Source of the DNA: Opitutus sp. GAS368
GTDB lineage: Bacteria; Verrucomicrobiota; Verrucomicrobiia; Opitutales; UBA953
Direction: 5' to 3'
NCBI GenBank assembly: GCA_945882655.1
Contig: CAMCWL010000006.1
Span: forward strand, 1 to 34,129
Length of the DNA stretch: 34,129 nt
The notes below the pieces were generated by a model, which saw only the letters and a program-made list of their open reading frames with translations, searched no databases and had not been told where the DNA came from. Both the position numbers and the translations under genes were made by a program. Of this stretch, positions 9,952 to 18,697 are shown piece after piece. Positions within the stretch are counted from its first letter, which is position 1. The number at the start of each line of letters is the position of its first letter.

Positions 9952-11561
9952 CCGACCAGCCGACGAGCAGCCCTGCTGCCGCCCGGCTTGCTTGGGTCGG
10001 CACAGCGCTGACCGCCCTGTTGCTCTTCTTTTCGTTCGGGCCCGTCGGCCATCCGTTCTGGGCGTTCGTCGCGCTGGTGCCAGCGACGATTGCCACGACG
10101 CTCCGTCCTGACTGGCGCACGTGGCGTCGCGCGAGCTTCGTGACGAGCTGGGTGCTCTGGATCGCGCTCCTGGTCTGGCTCCGCCATGTGTATCCGCCGC
10201 TCGGCTGGATTGGCCTCGTACTCCTCACCGCCTACTGCGCGCTGTACCCGTTCGTCTGGCTAATACTGGCCCGCTGGATCTTTCCCGCCTGCGCGGGCGC
10301 TTCGCTCCCGGCGCGCCTGCTCGCCATCGGTGGCCTCGCCGGCGCTTGGGGCCTGCTCGAATGGACACGGGGCACCATCCTCTCTGGCTTCGGCTGGCTG
10401 CCGCTGGCGGCTTCGCAGAACGGCAATCCCGTCATGCTCAGCCTCTGCGCCTGGGTCGGACCGATCGGCCTCTCCATCGCGCTCGTGCTTTTTAATCTCG
10501 GGCTCGCCCGCTGGATCGTCCGCCTCATCGAATCCTATCGGGAAGAAAACGAGCTGAAGCCCGCTGGTCCGATGGGCTGGCTGCGTCGCCTCACGCCCGA
10601 ACTCTATCTCGGCCTGCTCCCTGTCGCGCTCGGCTTCCTCGCCCTGCTCGCCGCCAACGCGGCCAAGGCTTCAGTGGATAAGGTCAGCTTCACCGCCGGC
10701 GTCGTGCAAACCGACTTCGACCCGAACGCGAAGTGGGACCCCAACCGCCTCCAGGATCACCTCGTGATGACGGAAGCCATGACCGCCTCAGTCGCGGCGA
10801 ATAAGGCCGTCGATTTCGTCCTCTGGCCTGAAGCCGCCCTCCCGCTCTCGCTCGAGAGCGACGCCTACCTGAGCCGCCTCACTGGCCTTTCTAAAGTGAC
10901 CGACACCCCGCTCGTCATCGGGGCCCTCGATCGTCGCGGAGCTGGCTACGGTAACGCCGTCGCGGTGATTACGGCGGATGGCGCGCAGAAACCGGTCTAC
11001 GCCAAACGCCACTTGGTGCCCTTCGGCGAATACGTCCCGTTCGCCGACTTCCTCCCTCTGCGCAAGGTCGTGCCAATCGAGACGGATTGCATCGCCGGCA
11101 CCGGGCCTTCGCTCCTGCCGCTCACCACGCGCCGCGGTCACACCTTCATGGCGGGCGCACTCGTCTGCTATGAAGATGTCTTTCCGGAGCTCGCCCGCGA
11201 ACATGCCCTCGCTGGGGCCGACGTTCTGATCGTCGTGACGAACGACGCCTGGTATGGCCGCGAAGCCGGCGCCTATCAGCACGTCGCCCATTCTGTCCTG
11301 CTAGCCGCCGCCACCGGCCTCCCGGTAGTCCGCTGCGGCAACGCTGGCTGGAGTGGCACCATCGACTCGCTCGGCCGGGCCTTCCCGTTGCTCGACCAAG
11401 GAAGCATCTACTTCCGCGGCTCGCGCGCGACCGCCGCCGTCAGCCTCCCGCGCAACCGCCAGCCGGACACCTTCTGGGTGCGCCACGGGGACTGGGCCGT
11501 CGGTCTGGGCGGCCTGCTCTTCGCCCTGACCTACGTCTGGCGTCGCCGCCGCGGGGCCTGA
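9948..11561 (+). CDS. lnt: Apolipoprotein N-acyltransferase
   Basis: Integral inner-membrane enzyme that adds the third acyl chain to the N-terminal cysteine of lipoproteins in Gram-negative bacteria. It has 537 residues with hydrophobic segments across about residues 15-190 and 220-237, a periplasmic carbon-nitrogen hydrolase domain (about 245-500) and one C-terminal helix. The nitrilase triad is visible: Glu295 in LWPEAALP, Lys353 in YAKRHLVPFGEYVPF and Cys407 in GALVCYEDVFPE. The start overlaps the secA stop by 4 nt, so the two are probably translationally coupled. With the lolC/E-lolD pair at 19.4-21.3 kb it implies an outer-membrane lipoprotein pathway. Confidence 0.95.
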
Positions 11562-11659
11562 GCCAAAAAACCGCAGGTCCTTGTCGACCTCCCTCGGAAA
11601 CCCTCCAAGGTGAAGTAACCCCTGGCGTGGACAAGTCCGCGCCTCACCGCCGCTCACCG

Positions 11660-12538
11660 ATGAAGCCCCTGCGCACCCTCTTCGCCTGCCTCAGCCTCTG
11701 CGTCGCCGTCACCCTGCCCGCTCAGGAACTGAAGAAGCCGAAGGCTGAATTCCCGGAAAGCGGTATGGCCACATTCCGCCTGCGCATGAAATCCATCCCG
11801 ACGCTGCGCATGCTGATCAACGGAGTACCTGTGCTCATGGGCGTCGACACCGGCTGCCAAGGCACCGCCGTCATCACGCCGCGCGCCGCCCAGCGTTGCG
11901 GCATCACCGAGGCGTTCAGCATGCCCACGATGGGCAACTCGGGACGCAACGAAACCACCTATGGACTCGTCGAAAAACTCCAAGCAGGCGAAGTCACCTG
12001 GAGCGATTTCCACGTGAGCATCATGCCACTCGACGGCATGGAAATTGATGGCTTGCTCGGTGCTGACATCCTCTTCGGCCGTCCGTTCTACATGGACCTG
12101 CGTAATAAGGTCATGATCCTCGGCAAGATTCCCGACACGTCCGGCGCCCATGAGGTCCCTTGCTATAGCCGCGGCGGTCACTGTGGCGTGAACATCGAGG
12201 TCGAAGGTGTGAAGATCCCCATGATCATCGATTCCGGTGCGTCGAAGTCCTACATGAGCTCGCTGAAGTTCCGGGGAGAGACCGAGTTTCGCGGCTACCT
12301 GCCCGTAGCCACGGTACGGAGCACCAGCCTGACCCGCGTCGAGGTCTGTAAGATCAAGTCCCTCAAGATCGGCGGAGCCCCGCTCACCGGCGTCGAATTC
12401 ATCCGCGACCAGGAGCACAACCTGCTGGGTGATGACTTCCTGCTCGCCCACCCCATCGCGGTGGACATGGCGGCACGCCGCCTTTGGCTCTTCGAGCCGC
12501 AGGTGGCCGCAAGGCCTGCCGACGAGGCGTCGAAGTAA
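11660..12538 (+). CDS. Exported two-lobed aspartic protease-like protein
   Basis: The ATG at 11660 gives 292 residues and a clear Sec signal peptide (MKPLRTLFACLSLCVAVTLPAQ); a GTG frame from 11627 would put eleven odd residues before it. Two repeated retropepsin-like lobes follow. Lobe 1 has the catalytic motif DTG (Asp63, in MGVDTGCQGTAVI) and later IDGLLGADILFG. Lobe 2 has DSG (Asp191, in MIIDSGASKSYMS) and later HNLLGDDFLLAHP. Each lobe thus has its own active Asp and a matching hydrophobic-hydrophobic-Gly element, as in eukaryotic pepsins but built from two retropepsin-type units. It is probably a periplasmic peptidase or a peptidoglycan/protein processing factor; substrate unknown. It lies 98 nt after lnt on the same strand and ends 6 nt from a convergent gene. 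Confidence 0.85.
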   Translation: MKPLRTLFACLSLCVAVTLPAQELKKPKAEFPESGMATFRLRMKSIPTLRMLINGVPVLMGVDTGCQGTAVITPRAAQRCGITEAFSMPTMGNSGRNETTYGLVEKLQAGEVTWSDFHVSIMPLDGMEIDGLLGADILFGRPFYMDLRNKVMILGKIPDTSGAHEVPCYSRGGHCGVNIEVEGVKIPMIIDSGASKSYMSSLKFRGETEFRGYLPVATVRSTSLTRVEVCKIKSLKIGGAPLTGVEFIRDQEHNLLGDDFLLAHPIAVDMAARRLWLFEPQVAARPADEASK

Positions 12539-12544
12539 ACTGGC

Positions 12545-13309
12545 TTAGCGACGGCGACCGGACTTACCGGAAGCCTTGCCGCCGCCTTCGGACTCGCCGC
12601 CTTCTTCGCTGGCGCCTTCTTCGGCCGGCTCATCTTCGTCATCCCAGCGGAGGTTCTTCTCCATGTCCTTGTCGACTTCTTCGACGTCAGGGAGGTCGGC
12701 GATATCTTCCGCCGCACCCGTAGCACGGGCAGGCTTATCGTCATCATCGTCGTCGTTCGGGACTTCATGTCCTGCCGGGACGAATTCGAGGATGTCGGTG
12801 ATCTCTTCGAAAGGATGGATGTCGCGGCCTTCGATCATGGCCTGATTACGCAGTTCGCTGAGCTGTTCATCCACGTCTTCAACGGTGAGCTTCTGCTCGA
12901 GCTTGATCGTGTCGTTGATGAGCTTCACGCGCAGGCGCATGATGTGCTCAAGGAAATCAGCGTAAGCTCCTTTATCGCCGTCCTTAACGTTCGGTAGGGC
13001 GAAGAGCTGCTCCTCGGAATCGAGGATGTGTTCGGCGACGCGGACGAGGCGGACGGTCTGGTCCTTGTCCTTGTCGATTTCCTGAGGCTGAAACGGGACG
13101 AAGGCGGCTTCGAGGACTTCGTTGGACAGTCCGTACTCGCGGAGGGGGTCCATCATGTCGAGGATCCAGGGGAACTGGAAGGGATCGAGGATACCCAAGC
13201 CGTCCGGCTCGTAGTGCTTAGGGTCGGAGTTCTCCTTCACCCACCAGTTGCCTTCCTTCTCCTTGAAACGGATGGTGCACCAAAGGAGCTTTGAGGTAGT
13301 CGAAGCCAT
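12545..13309 (-). CDS. Hypothetical acidic cytoplasmic protein
   Basis: No family recognised. The ATG at 13309 (MASTTSKLLWCTIRF) gives 254 residues; the frame upstream adds twelve unlikely residues. No signal peptide or membrane helix is seen. Residues 1-180 look folded, with aromatic-rich NWWVKENSDP, a segment DPFQFPWILDMMDPLREYG, and a helical, possibly coiled-coil region around 115-160. Residues about 181-254 are disordered and strongly acidic, with six Asp in a row at 186-191 and many Glu/Gly, but end in the basic SGRRR. The shape (folded N-terminus, acidic tail) recalls proteins that bind basic partners such as ribosomal or nucleoid proteins, but that is speculation. A TTGACT lies 36 nt before the start. 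Confidence 0.75.
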   Translation of the reverse strand: MASTTSKLLWCTIRFKEKEGNWWVKENSDPKHYEPDGLGILDPFQFPWILDMMDPLREYGLSNEVLEAAFVPFQPQEIDKDKDQTVRLVRVAEHILDSEEQLFALPNVKDGDKGAYADFLEHIMRLRVKLINDTIKLEQKLTVEDVDEQLSELRNQAMIEGRDIHPFEEITDILEFVPAGHEVPNDDDDDDKPARATGAAEDIADLPDVEEVDKDMEKNLRWDDEDEPAEEGASEEGGESEGGGKASGKSGRRR

Positions 13310-13316
13310 GGGGGGG

Positions 13317-13345
13317 TGATGTGTCCATGTCTGGGCAGGAGTCAA
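13317..13345 (-). promoter_or_regulatory. Candidate promoter of the acidic protein, leaderless geometry
   Basis: TTGACT (13345-13340) and, 17 nt on, ACATCA (13322-13317); the -10 match is poor. The TTGACT begins 36 nt upstream of the ATG. Confidence 0.3.
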
Positions 13346-13419
13346 GAGGGGTCGGTGGCGGGTCTAAATGGCGGGCTTCTCCGCTTTCCTTCCGCCCTTT
13401 CCTCCCTTAACTGCTGGGC

Positions 13420-14475
13420 ATGTCTTTCCTGTACGAGAAGGTGATTTCCAAGGCCCTCTACACGCTGGACCCGGAGACGGCCCACCAGGTCGGCCTCCGT
13501 GGCATGGGACTCCTGGGCGCCTGCGCCCCCCTCCGCCTCCTCATGGAGCGCTCGCTGACCCCCAAGGGCGGTCGCCCGATTGAAGCCTTCGGCCTGAAGT
13601 TCCCCAACCACATCGGCCTCGCCGCTGGATTCGACAAGGATGGTATCGGCTGGCGCGGCGCGGCGGCCCTCGGATTCGGACACGTCGAAGTCGGCACGGT
13701 CACCCCCAAGGCCCAGCCGGGTAACGAGAAGCCCCGCGTCTTCCGCTACCCTGAGCTCAATGCCGTGGTGAATGCCTACGGCTTCCCAAACAACGGCGCC
13801 CAAGCCCTGTACGATCGTCTCAGCAAGCAGCCTGGCCGCGGTCAGCGCGTCTGCCCACTCGGTATCAACATCGGCAAGAACAAGGTGACCGCTAACGAAC
13901 AGGCCCACGAAGATTATCTCACCTGCTTCAAACTCCTCGCCCCGCTCGCCGACTACGTCGCCGTCAATATCAGCAGCCCGAACACCACCGGCCTACGCGC
14001 CCTCCAGGATCGCGCTCCGTTGGTGACGTTGCTCTCCGCACTCGCGAAAGAGAACCGCTCCGTCGCCGGCGGCCCGGTGCCCCTGCTCCTCAAGATCGCC
14101 CCGGACCTCAATCCGAACCAGCTCGCCGACATCGTCAGCGTCGTCGGTGAATGCGGCTTTGCCGGCATTATCGCCACGAACACCACGACCACGCGCCCCG
14201 CGGGTACCGAAGCGTGCTCACCCGGCCGCGGTGGCCTCAGCGGCGCGCCGCTGCTCGAACGTTCTCTCCAAGTCGTACGCTTCCTCGCCAAGGAAGCCGA
14301 CGGACGCATCCCGATTGTCGGCTGCGGCGGCATCCTGTCCGCGAAGGACGCTGGTCGCTTCATGGACGAAGGCGCCTGCCTCGTGCAGGTCTACTCTGGC
14401 CTCATTTTCCGCGGACCAGAACTCGCCCGCGAAGTCGCCGAAGGCCTTGCCTGGCGCCAGCGCGCCTGGGCCTGA
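13420..14475 (+). CDS. pyrD: Dihydroorotate dehydrogenase (quinone), class 2
   Basis: FMN enzyme that oxidises dihydroorotate to orotate in pyrimidine synthesis and passes electrons to quinone at the membrane. It has 351 residues. The N-terminal extension (residues about 1-55, with helices such as VISKALYTLDPETAHQVGL) is typical of the membrane-associated class 2 enzymes. Core motifs are GLKFPNHIGLAAGFDKDG, VEVGTVTPKAQPGNEKPR, NAYGFPNNG, and VNISSPNTTGLR with the class 2 catalytic Ser186. Late motifs are TNTTTTRP and IVGCGGILSAKDA for FMN phosphate. The ATG at 13420 has no visible Shine-Dalgarno. Its stop directly abuts the stop of the convergent SOUL gene in a TGATCA palindrome. Confidence 0.96.
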   Translation: MSFLYEKVISKALYTLDPETAHQVGLRGMGLLGACAPLRLLMERSLTPKGGRPIEAFGLKFPNHIGLAAGFDKDGIGWRGAAALGFGHVEVGTVTPKAQPGNEKPRVFRYPELNAVVNAYGFPNNGAQALYDRLSKQPGRGQRVCPLGINIGKNKVTANEQAHEDYLTCFKLLAPLADYVAVNISSPNTTGLRALQDRAPLVTLLSALAKENRSVAGGPVPLLLKIAPDLNPNQLADIVSVVGECGFAGIIATNTTTTRPAGTEACSPGRGGLSGAPLLERSLQVVRFLAKEADGRIPIVGCGGILSAKDAGRFMDEGACLVQVYSGLIFRGPELAREVAEGLAWRQRAWA

Positions 14476-15021
14476 TCACTTCGTCGGCACGACCGGGATG
14501 TGCACTTCCGACTGCTTGAGGAAGAACGGCATGAACGGGCTATTCCAGTAAACCGCGTACGGCTCACCGGCCGCTTTCACGTCGGTCTGTTTCGCCAGCC
14601 ACGCCTTCAGCTCGGTCAAGGCCTCCTCGTAATTCTCACGGCTGTATGAACCCCGGATACCGATGGCGGCCACGCGGCGCTCGGGGACAGAGGATAGCTT
14701 TACCTGCGGCGTCTCGGTGAGGTCGGCGCGCTTGGCCGAGGCGTCATCCATATAGAAGACCATCGTGCCTGGCTTAATGCCCGCTTCGACCGGCGCGGTC
14801 ATCGGGATCTTATTCGAGTCGATGTAGCGAAAGAGCTTCATGAACAGCCCGTTGTCGGCCGCGAAATAATCCGTCGACGACTCCGTGCGCATCCAGCGGG
14901 CCGCGGGCAAGGTCTTGAGCTCGAGGTCACCAGGCGAGGTGCGTGGATAGGCTTCGGACACGGCGGATAGTCTGGCCGACGCCACGGTAAGGGCGAGAGC
15001 AACCCAGAGGAACATCTTCAT
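14476..15021 (-). CDS. SOUL/HBP family heme-binding-like protein, exported
   Basis: With the ATG at 15021 the product has 181 residues and begins with a hydrophobic signal peptide (MKMFLWVALALTVASARLSA), so it is likely periplasmic. The mature part matches the SOUL family: LELKTLPAARWMRTES, the NGLFMKLFRYIDSNKIPMTAPVE block with the KIPMTAPV signature, then VFYMDD and a C-terminal YAVYWNSPFMPFFLKQSEV that corresponds to the family's conserved ending. SOUL proteins bind heme or related hydrophobic ligands in some animals; the bacterial role is not known to me. The frame upstream of 15021 lacks signal-peptide character and is not used. A good promoter lies just upstream. Confidence 0.88.
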   Translation of the reverse strand: MKMFLWVALALTVASARLSAVSEAYPRTSPGDLELKTLPAARWMRTESSTDYFAADNGLFMKLFRYIDSNKIPMTAPVEAGIKPGTMVFYMDDASAKRADLTETPQVKLSSVPERRVAAIGIRGSYSRENYEEALTELKAWLAKQTDVKAAGEPYAVYWNSPFMPFFLKQSEVHIPVVPTK

Positions 15022-15027
15022 AAGGTC

Positions 15028-15055
15028 ATTAAAAGGCCTGCCGCCACGTTTCCAA
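15028..15055 (-). promoter_or_regulatory. Promoter of the SOUL gene, leaderless geometry
   Basis: TTGGAA (15055-15050), 16-nt spacer, TTTAAT (15033-15028; five of six matches to the -10 consensus). Only 6 nt separate the -10 from the ATG at 15021, so the mRNA would begin at or next to the start codon. Confidence 0.5.
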
Positions 15056-15077
15056 TCCCCGAATCCTGTGACCAACC

Positions 15078-15106
15078 TTGCCACGGCCACGGGACTTCCT
15101 TTTGTC
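15078..15106 (+). promoter_or_regulatory. Candidate promoter of the DUF502-recO-like-helicase operon
   Basis: TTGCCA (15078-15083) lies 34 nt before the ATG. The -10 (TTTGTC at 17 nt, or TTGTCA at 18 nt) is weak. It is divergent from the SOUL promoter. Confidence 0.33.
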
Positions 15107-15111
15107 ATGAC

Positions 15112-15795
15112 ATGGGCGAAACGAACGAAAAGACCACCTTAGCCTCCCGCCTAGGTCATAACTTCCTGACGGGCCTCTTCCTGCTCATGCCGATTGGCCT
15201 GACGCTCTACGTGGTCTCGGTGTTGCTCGACCTGATGGGCAAGTTCATCCAACCGGCGGTCGAGTTCGGCTTCGCCTGGCTCTGGCTTAACGCGAAGCTC
15301 CCCGTGCCCGACTTCACGGTCGGCCTCTACCGCCAGCTCGTGGTGATATCGTCCGCCGTGGTGATGATTTTCATCCTGATCTTCGTCGGCTATCTCTCCA
15401 AGCGACTGTTCGGAAAGCTACTCCACCGCTGGTTCGGCGCCGTGCTCGAACGCATCCCTGGCCTCGGCGCCCTCTACGGCACGATCCGCCAGATGGTCGA
15501 CGCCCTCAGCGGCCGCAACAAGGACACCTTCCGCCGCGTGGTGATGGTCGAGTTTCCCCGCCCAGGCATGTGGACCATCGCTTTCGTGACCCATGAGCAA
15601 CCGACCGTCTTTAGCGAGGCCATCGGTAAACAGGTCGTGAACGTCTTCATCCCGGCCGCACCCGCGCCGACCACCGGCGTCATCCTGCACCTTTCTCCCG
15701 AAGAAGTCCGCGAGACGAAACTGACCGTCGGTGAAGCCCTCGGCCTGCTGATGAGCTTCGGCTCCGTCGTCCCCAAGCCGGAAAGCAAGGAGTAG
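15112..15795 (+). CDS. DUF502 family inner-membrane protein
   Basis: 227 residues, with two membrane helices at about 17-42 (NFLTGLFLLMPIGLTLYVV) and 73-96 (LVVISSAVVMIFILIFVGYL), then a soluble domain. The block ERIPGLGALYGTIRQMVDAL after helix 2 and VVNVFIPAAPAPTTGVI near residue 180 match the DUF502 signature as I know it (usually PTTPNPTSG). Plant members are the COV-like proteins; the bacterial function is unestablished. It is the first gene of a tight three-gene set: the next start is 6 nt past its stop, and an AAGGAG at its 3' end can serve as the ribosome site of that gene. It has no signal peptide apart from helix 1. Confidence 0.88.
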   Translation: MGETNEKTTLASRLGHNFLTGLFLLMPIGLTLYVVSVLLDLMGKFIQPAVEFGFAWLWLNAKLPVPDFTVGLYRQLVVISSAVVMIFILIFVGYLSKRLFGKLLHRWFGAVLERIPGLGALYGTIRQMVDALSGRNKDTFRRVVMVEFPRPGMWTIAFVTHEQPTVFSEAIGKQVVNVFIPAAPAPTTGVILHLSPEEVRETKLTVGEALGLLMSFGSVVPKPESKE

Positions 15796-15800
15796 GCCGG

Positions 15801-16403
15801 ATGTCCGCGTCGAGCCTCCGCTGCCTGGTGCTGGGTCGCGATCCCTCCGGGGAATCGCATTCCCTGCTCACGCTGCTAGAGCCCGCCGAAGGCATTCTCC
15901 GCTGCTTGATCCGGACGCAACGCGGCAACGGCACCACCCTACCGGACCTCTTCGACGAAGGCGAAGTGAGCCTCGAACGCGCCAAGGACGGCGGCATCCG
16001 CTTCGCCCGCGACTATCGCCTGCTCACGCGCCGCGCTGGCCTCGCCCGCGACCACCGCACACTCGAACGCGCCTGCCGACTCGCATCGATGCTGCGCAAG
16101 AACCCGCCGCCGCCCGAATCCGCCGAGGTCTGCTATCGTATCGCGCTCGAGACGTTCGACGCCATGGCCGCACGCCCGCGCGCCGACTGCGCCTATTTCA
16201 AGAGCCTCTGGCTCATGCTTAAAGACGGTGGCTGGGGCGTGCATGAGCAGTGGTTCACGCGCCTCGGCGCCCGCCAAGCCCACGCAGCAGCGATTCTCGG
16301 CCAGCCGCTCGACGGGCAGACGACCGATGAAGAGACGGTCGCGAAGCTAGCGGTCGACCTTGAACGCTGGGCCGCCGGTGAAGCCCATTTCGTCCTGCCC
16401 TGA
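15801..16403 (+). CDS. RecO-like DNA repair protein lacking the zinc finger (putative)
   Basis: The 200-residue product resembles RecO in outline. The N-terminus (LRCLVLGRDPSGESHSLLTL, then EPAEGILRCLIR) fits the RecO OB-fold pattern in which a Gly-Glu-Ser segment precedes strands. An all-helical region follows (DYRLLTRRAGLARDH, then YFKSLWLMLKDGGW). RecO with RecF and RecR loads RecA onto SSB-coated single strands. The CxxC pair of typical RecO zinc fingers is absent. The match is by pattern only, so another OB-fold protein is possible. Placement between a membrane protein and a DNA helicase-nuclease, with a 1-nt TGATG overlap to the helicase start, supports a role in recombination or repair. 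Confidence 0.5.
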   Translation: MSASSLRCLVLGRDPSGESHSLLTLLEPAEGILRCLIRTQRGNGTTLPDLFDEGEVSLERAKDGGIRFARDYRLLTRRAGLARDHRTLERACRLASMLRKNPPPPESAEVCYRIALETFDAMAARPRADCAYFKSLWLMLKDGGWGVHEQWFTRLGARQAHAAAILGQPLDGQTTDEETVAKLAVDLERWAAGEAHFVLP

Positions 16404-18697
16404 TGCGCATCGACATCAAGGCGAAGCGCGTCGAGCTGAGCGCGCAGGAGTTCGCGACGTTCCGACCCGGTCCGGGCGCCGGTGCCGGCGGCGCTCCTTG
16501 GCGCGCCGAAGCGGGCCGCCAATGGCACGAGACCATGCGCAAGGTCGCCGAAGCCGAAGGCCAGGGCTGGCAGTTCGAACGCACCATCGCCTGCGAAGTG
16601 GGCGCCCTTGGCTGGACGATCGCCATCACCGGCCGCGCTGACCAATGGCTCGAGACAGCCAATGAGCTCCGCATCCGTGAAATCAAAACGATCAGCCTGA
16701 AGCTCCCGCGGAAACCAGAGTTCCTCATCGGACGCTACGCCCACCACTTCCTGCAGCTCGCGGCCTACTGCCACGCCGCCCGTTTGGGCTCCGGCGCCCG
16801 CGAGGTGAAAGGGGAATTGATCTTCATCGACCCCGCGGACGGCACCCGCCAGCCCGTCGCCCTACCCCGCTCCGCCGAAGCCGACCTGCTCACGCAGGCC
16901 GAGACGCTCGCCGCGCACGCCGAGAATCGTCGGGCCAGTCATGCGCGACTGCTCAACCTCCCAGACCGACTCCCGTTCAAGGAACCACGCCCAGAGTGGC
17001 TCCAATGCTGCGCCGACCTCGACCAAGCCGGTCTCGATTCGCCCACGCGCCTCCTCGTCGCGCCGACGGGCTTCGGCAAGACCTCCGCGGCCTTGCGCCA
17101 CGGACTCGGCCTCCTCCGCGGCGGCCGCGCCGGACGCCTGCTCTACCTGACCGGCAAGGGCACGGGACAGACGCAGGTGCTCACCGAACTCCGCCGCCTC
17201 GCCCGCAGCAACGAGCTCCGCGCCGTGCTGCTCCGCCCCCGCTCTGAACACGAGGTCGACGGCATCACCGACGACCCTGAGCAAATCCGGCGCAACTGGG
17301 CCAACGCGAAGATCGACCCGCAGCATCTCCTTGAGGAAGCCGCCGACCTCCGCCGTGTCCGCGAGATCGGCCGCATCGCGGGCGTGCCACCGTGGGACAT
17401 CACCAAAGCGATGCTCGCCCACGCCGACGTCGTCATCTGCGACTACAACTACGTCTTCTCGCCGCGTAACCGGGCCGCGCTCGAGACCGTGCCGGGATGG
17501 GATATCCATGATACGGTGCTCATCGTAGACGAAGCCCACAACCTGCCTGAACGCGCCGCGGAATGCCTCTCGCTCCGTGATTACGAACAGGCAGCGGCCG
17601 ACTTCGCCTTCACGCTCACGCGTTTCCGCGCTCCCGAAGCCTGGTGTCAGACCGCCCAGATGTGGGCCGACTTCCTCCATCGCCTACCGAAGGCCGACGC
17701 GATTTCGCCGGACGACCGTATTGAAGCGATGGCCATCGCGGAACGCATGTCCGTACTCGCCGCCGAACACCCGTTCAACACCGACGACTTGCCCGACGCC
17801 GCGAAACAGGCCGTCTGGAATGCCGCAACGTGGTCCGAACGTCTCGAAGCCGCTGACCTCGGTTGGCTCCTCTGGTCGCCGAAGCCTGGCCTGCTCAGCC
17901 TCGATTGCCTTTCCGCCGCCAAAGCCACCGGCGAACGCCTGCGCACCTTCGGCCACACCTTGCTGATGACCGCCACGCCGGGCCCGCGCGGCTCGCTCGC
18001 GGCCGACTGCGGGCTCGACCCGGATAATCTCGTGATGGTCAACGCCCTCGCGCCGTGGCGCCAAGGCGCTTACACCGTCGCGATCGACGGACGCGTGGAC
18101 ACGCGCCTTAAAACCCGCGAAGGCTACATGGCTCGCACCGGCGCTGCCCTACTCCGTCTCTCGCAAGAAGGCGCGGTCGCGGCCTTCTTCCCGTCGTATA
18201 AATATGCCGAGGCCGCGGTGAAGGAAGTACGCAACCTTGATCCGAAGGCCGACGTGGCCGTGCAACCCCGCGGACTGGGCCCTGAGGGCACCGCGCGCTT
18301 CGTCGAGGATTCACTCAACCGCTACACCATCCTCTGCCTGATTCTCGGCGGCTCGCTCGGCGAAGGCGTCGACATGCTGGGCGGTCGCATCCGTTCGGCG
18401 GTGGTGATCGGTCCGGCGCTCCCGGAGGTCAACGCGCTCCAGGAAGCCCGTCGTAAAATGTTCGTCGAAGCGGGCGCCGAAGACGCCTTCTCCTTGGCGT
18501 ACGTCCGCCCCGGTATGCGCAAGGTCAACCAAGCGCTCGGCCGACTCGTCCGTGCACCCGGCCACTCGGCGCGCGTACTCCTGCACTGCCGCCGCTTCGC
18601 CGACGAAGCCTATCGCAGCCTGCTTTCGACGGAATACGGCGACCCACAGGTATTGACCGACGACGAGGAATTCGTGCGCTGGTCTGCCCGTAGCTGA
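16403..18697 (+). CDS. RecB-like nuclease fused to XPD/DinG-type helicase, without Fe-S cysteines
   Basis: 764 residues. The N-terminal domain (about 1-160) carries the PD-(D/E)XK motifs of RecB/Cas4-type nucleases: His42 in RQWHE, Asp80 in TGRADQW, Glu93-Ile-Lys95 and the QLAAY motif at 118-122. The rest is a superfamily 2 helicase of the XPD/DinG branch: Walker A APTGFGKT (220-227), VICDYNYVFSP (about 344-353), DEAH box at 376-379, LLMTATPGPRGSL, GGSLGEGVDMLGG and motif VI QALGRLVRAPGHSARVLL. Between Walker A and DEAH, where XPD-like enzymes bind a 4Fe-4S cluster with four cysteines, only Cys346 remains, and that one belongs to the VICDYNY motif. The order of domains matches a family of bacterial DinG-like helicases with an N-terminal nuclease. 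Likely role: processing of branched or damaged DNA. Confidence 0.85.
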   Translation: MRIDIKAKRVELSAQEFATFRPGPGAGAGGAPWRAEAGRQWHETMRKVAEAEGQGWQFERTIACEVGALGWTIAITGRADQWLETANELRIREIKTISLKLPRKPEFLIGRYAHHFLQLAAYCHAARLGSGAREVKGELIFIDPADGTRQPVALPRSAEADLLTQAETLAAHAENRRASHARLLNLPDRLPFKEPRPEWLQCCADLDQAGLDSPTRLLVAPTGFGKTSAALRHGLGLLRGGRAGRLLYLTGKGTGQTQVLTELRRLARSNELRAVLLRPRSEHEVDGITDDPEQIRRNWANAKIDPQHLLEEAADLRRVREIGRIAGVPPWDITKAMLAHADVVICDYNYVFSPRNRAALETVPGWDIHDTVLIVDEAHNLPERAAECLSLRDYEQAAADFAFTLTRFRAPEAWCQTAQMWADFLHRLPKADAISPDDRIEAMAIAERMSVLAAEHPFNTDDLPDAAKQAVWNAATWSERLEAADLGWLLWSPKPGLLSLDCLSAAKATGERLRTFGHTLLMTATPGPRGSLAADCGLDPDNLVMVNALAPWRQGAYTVAIDGRVDTRLKTREGYMARTGAALLRLSQEGAVAAFFPSYKYAEAAVKEVRNLDPKADVAVQPRGLGPEGTARFVEDSLNRYTILCLILGGSLGEGVDMLGGRIRSAVVIGPALPEVNALQEARRKMFVEAGAEDAFSLAYVRPGMRKVNQALGRLVRAPGHSARVLLHCRRFADEAYRSLLSTEYGDPQVLTDDEEFVRWSARS

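Noticed and set aside
11575-11600. Terminator after lnt (AGGTC...GACCT)
   Set aside because: Only a 5-bp stem without a T tract.
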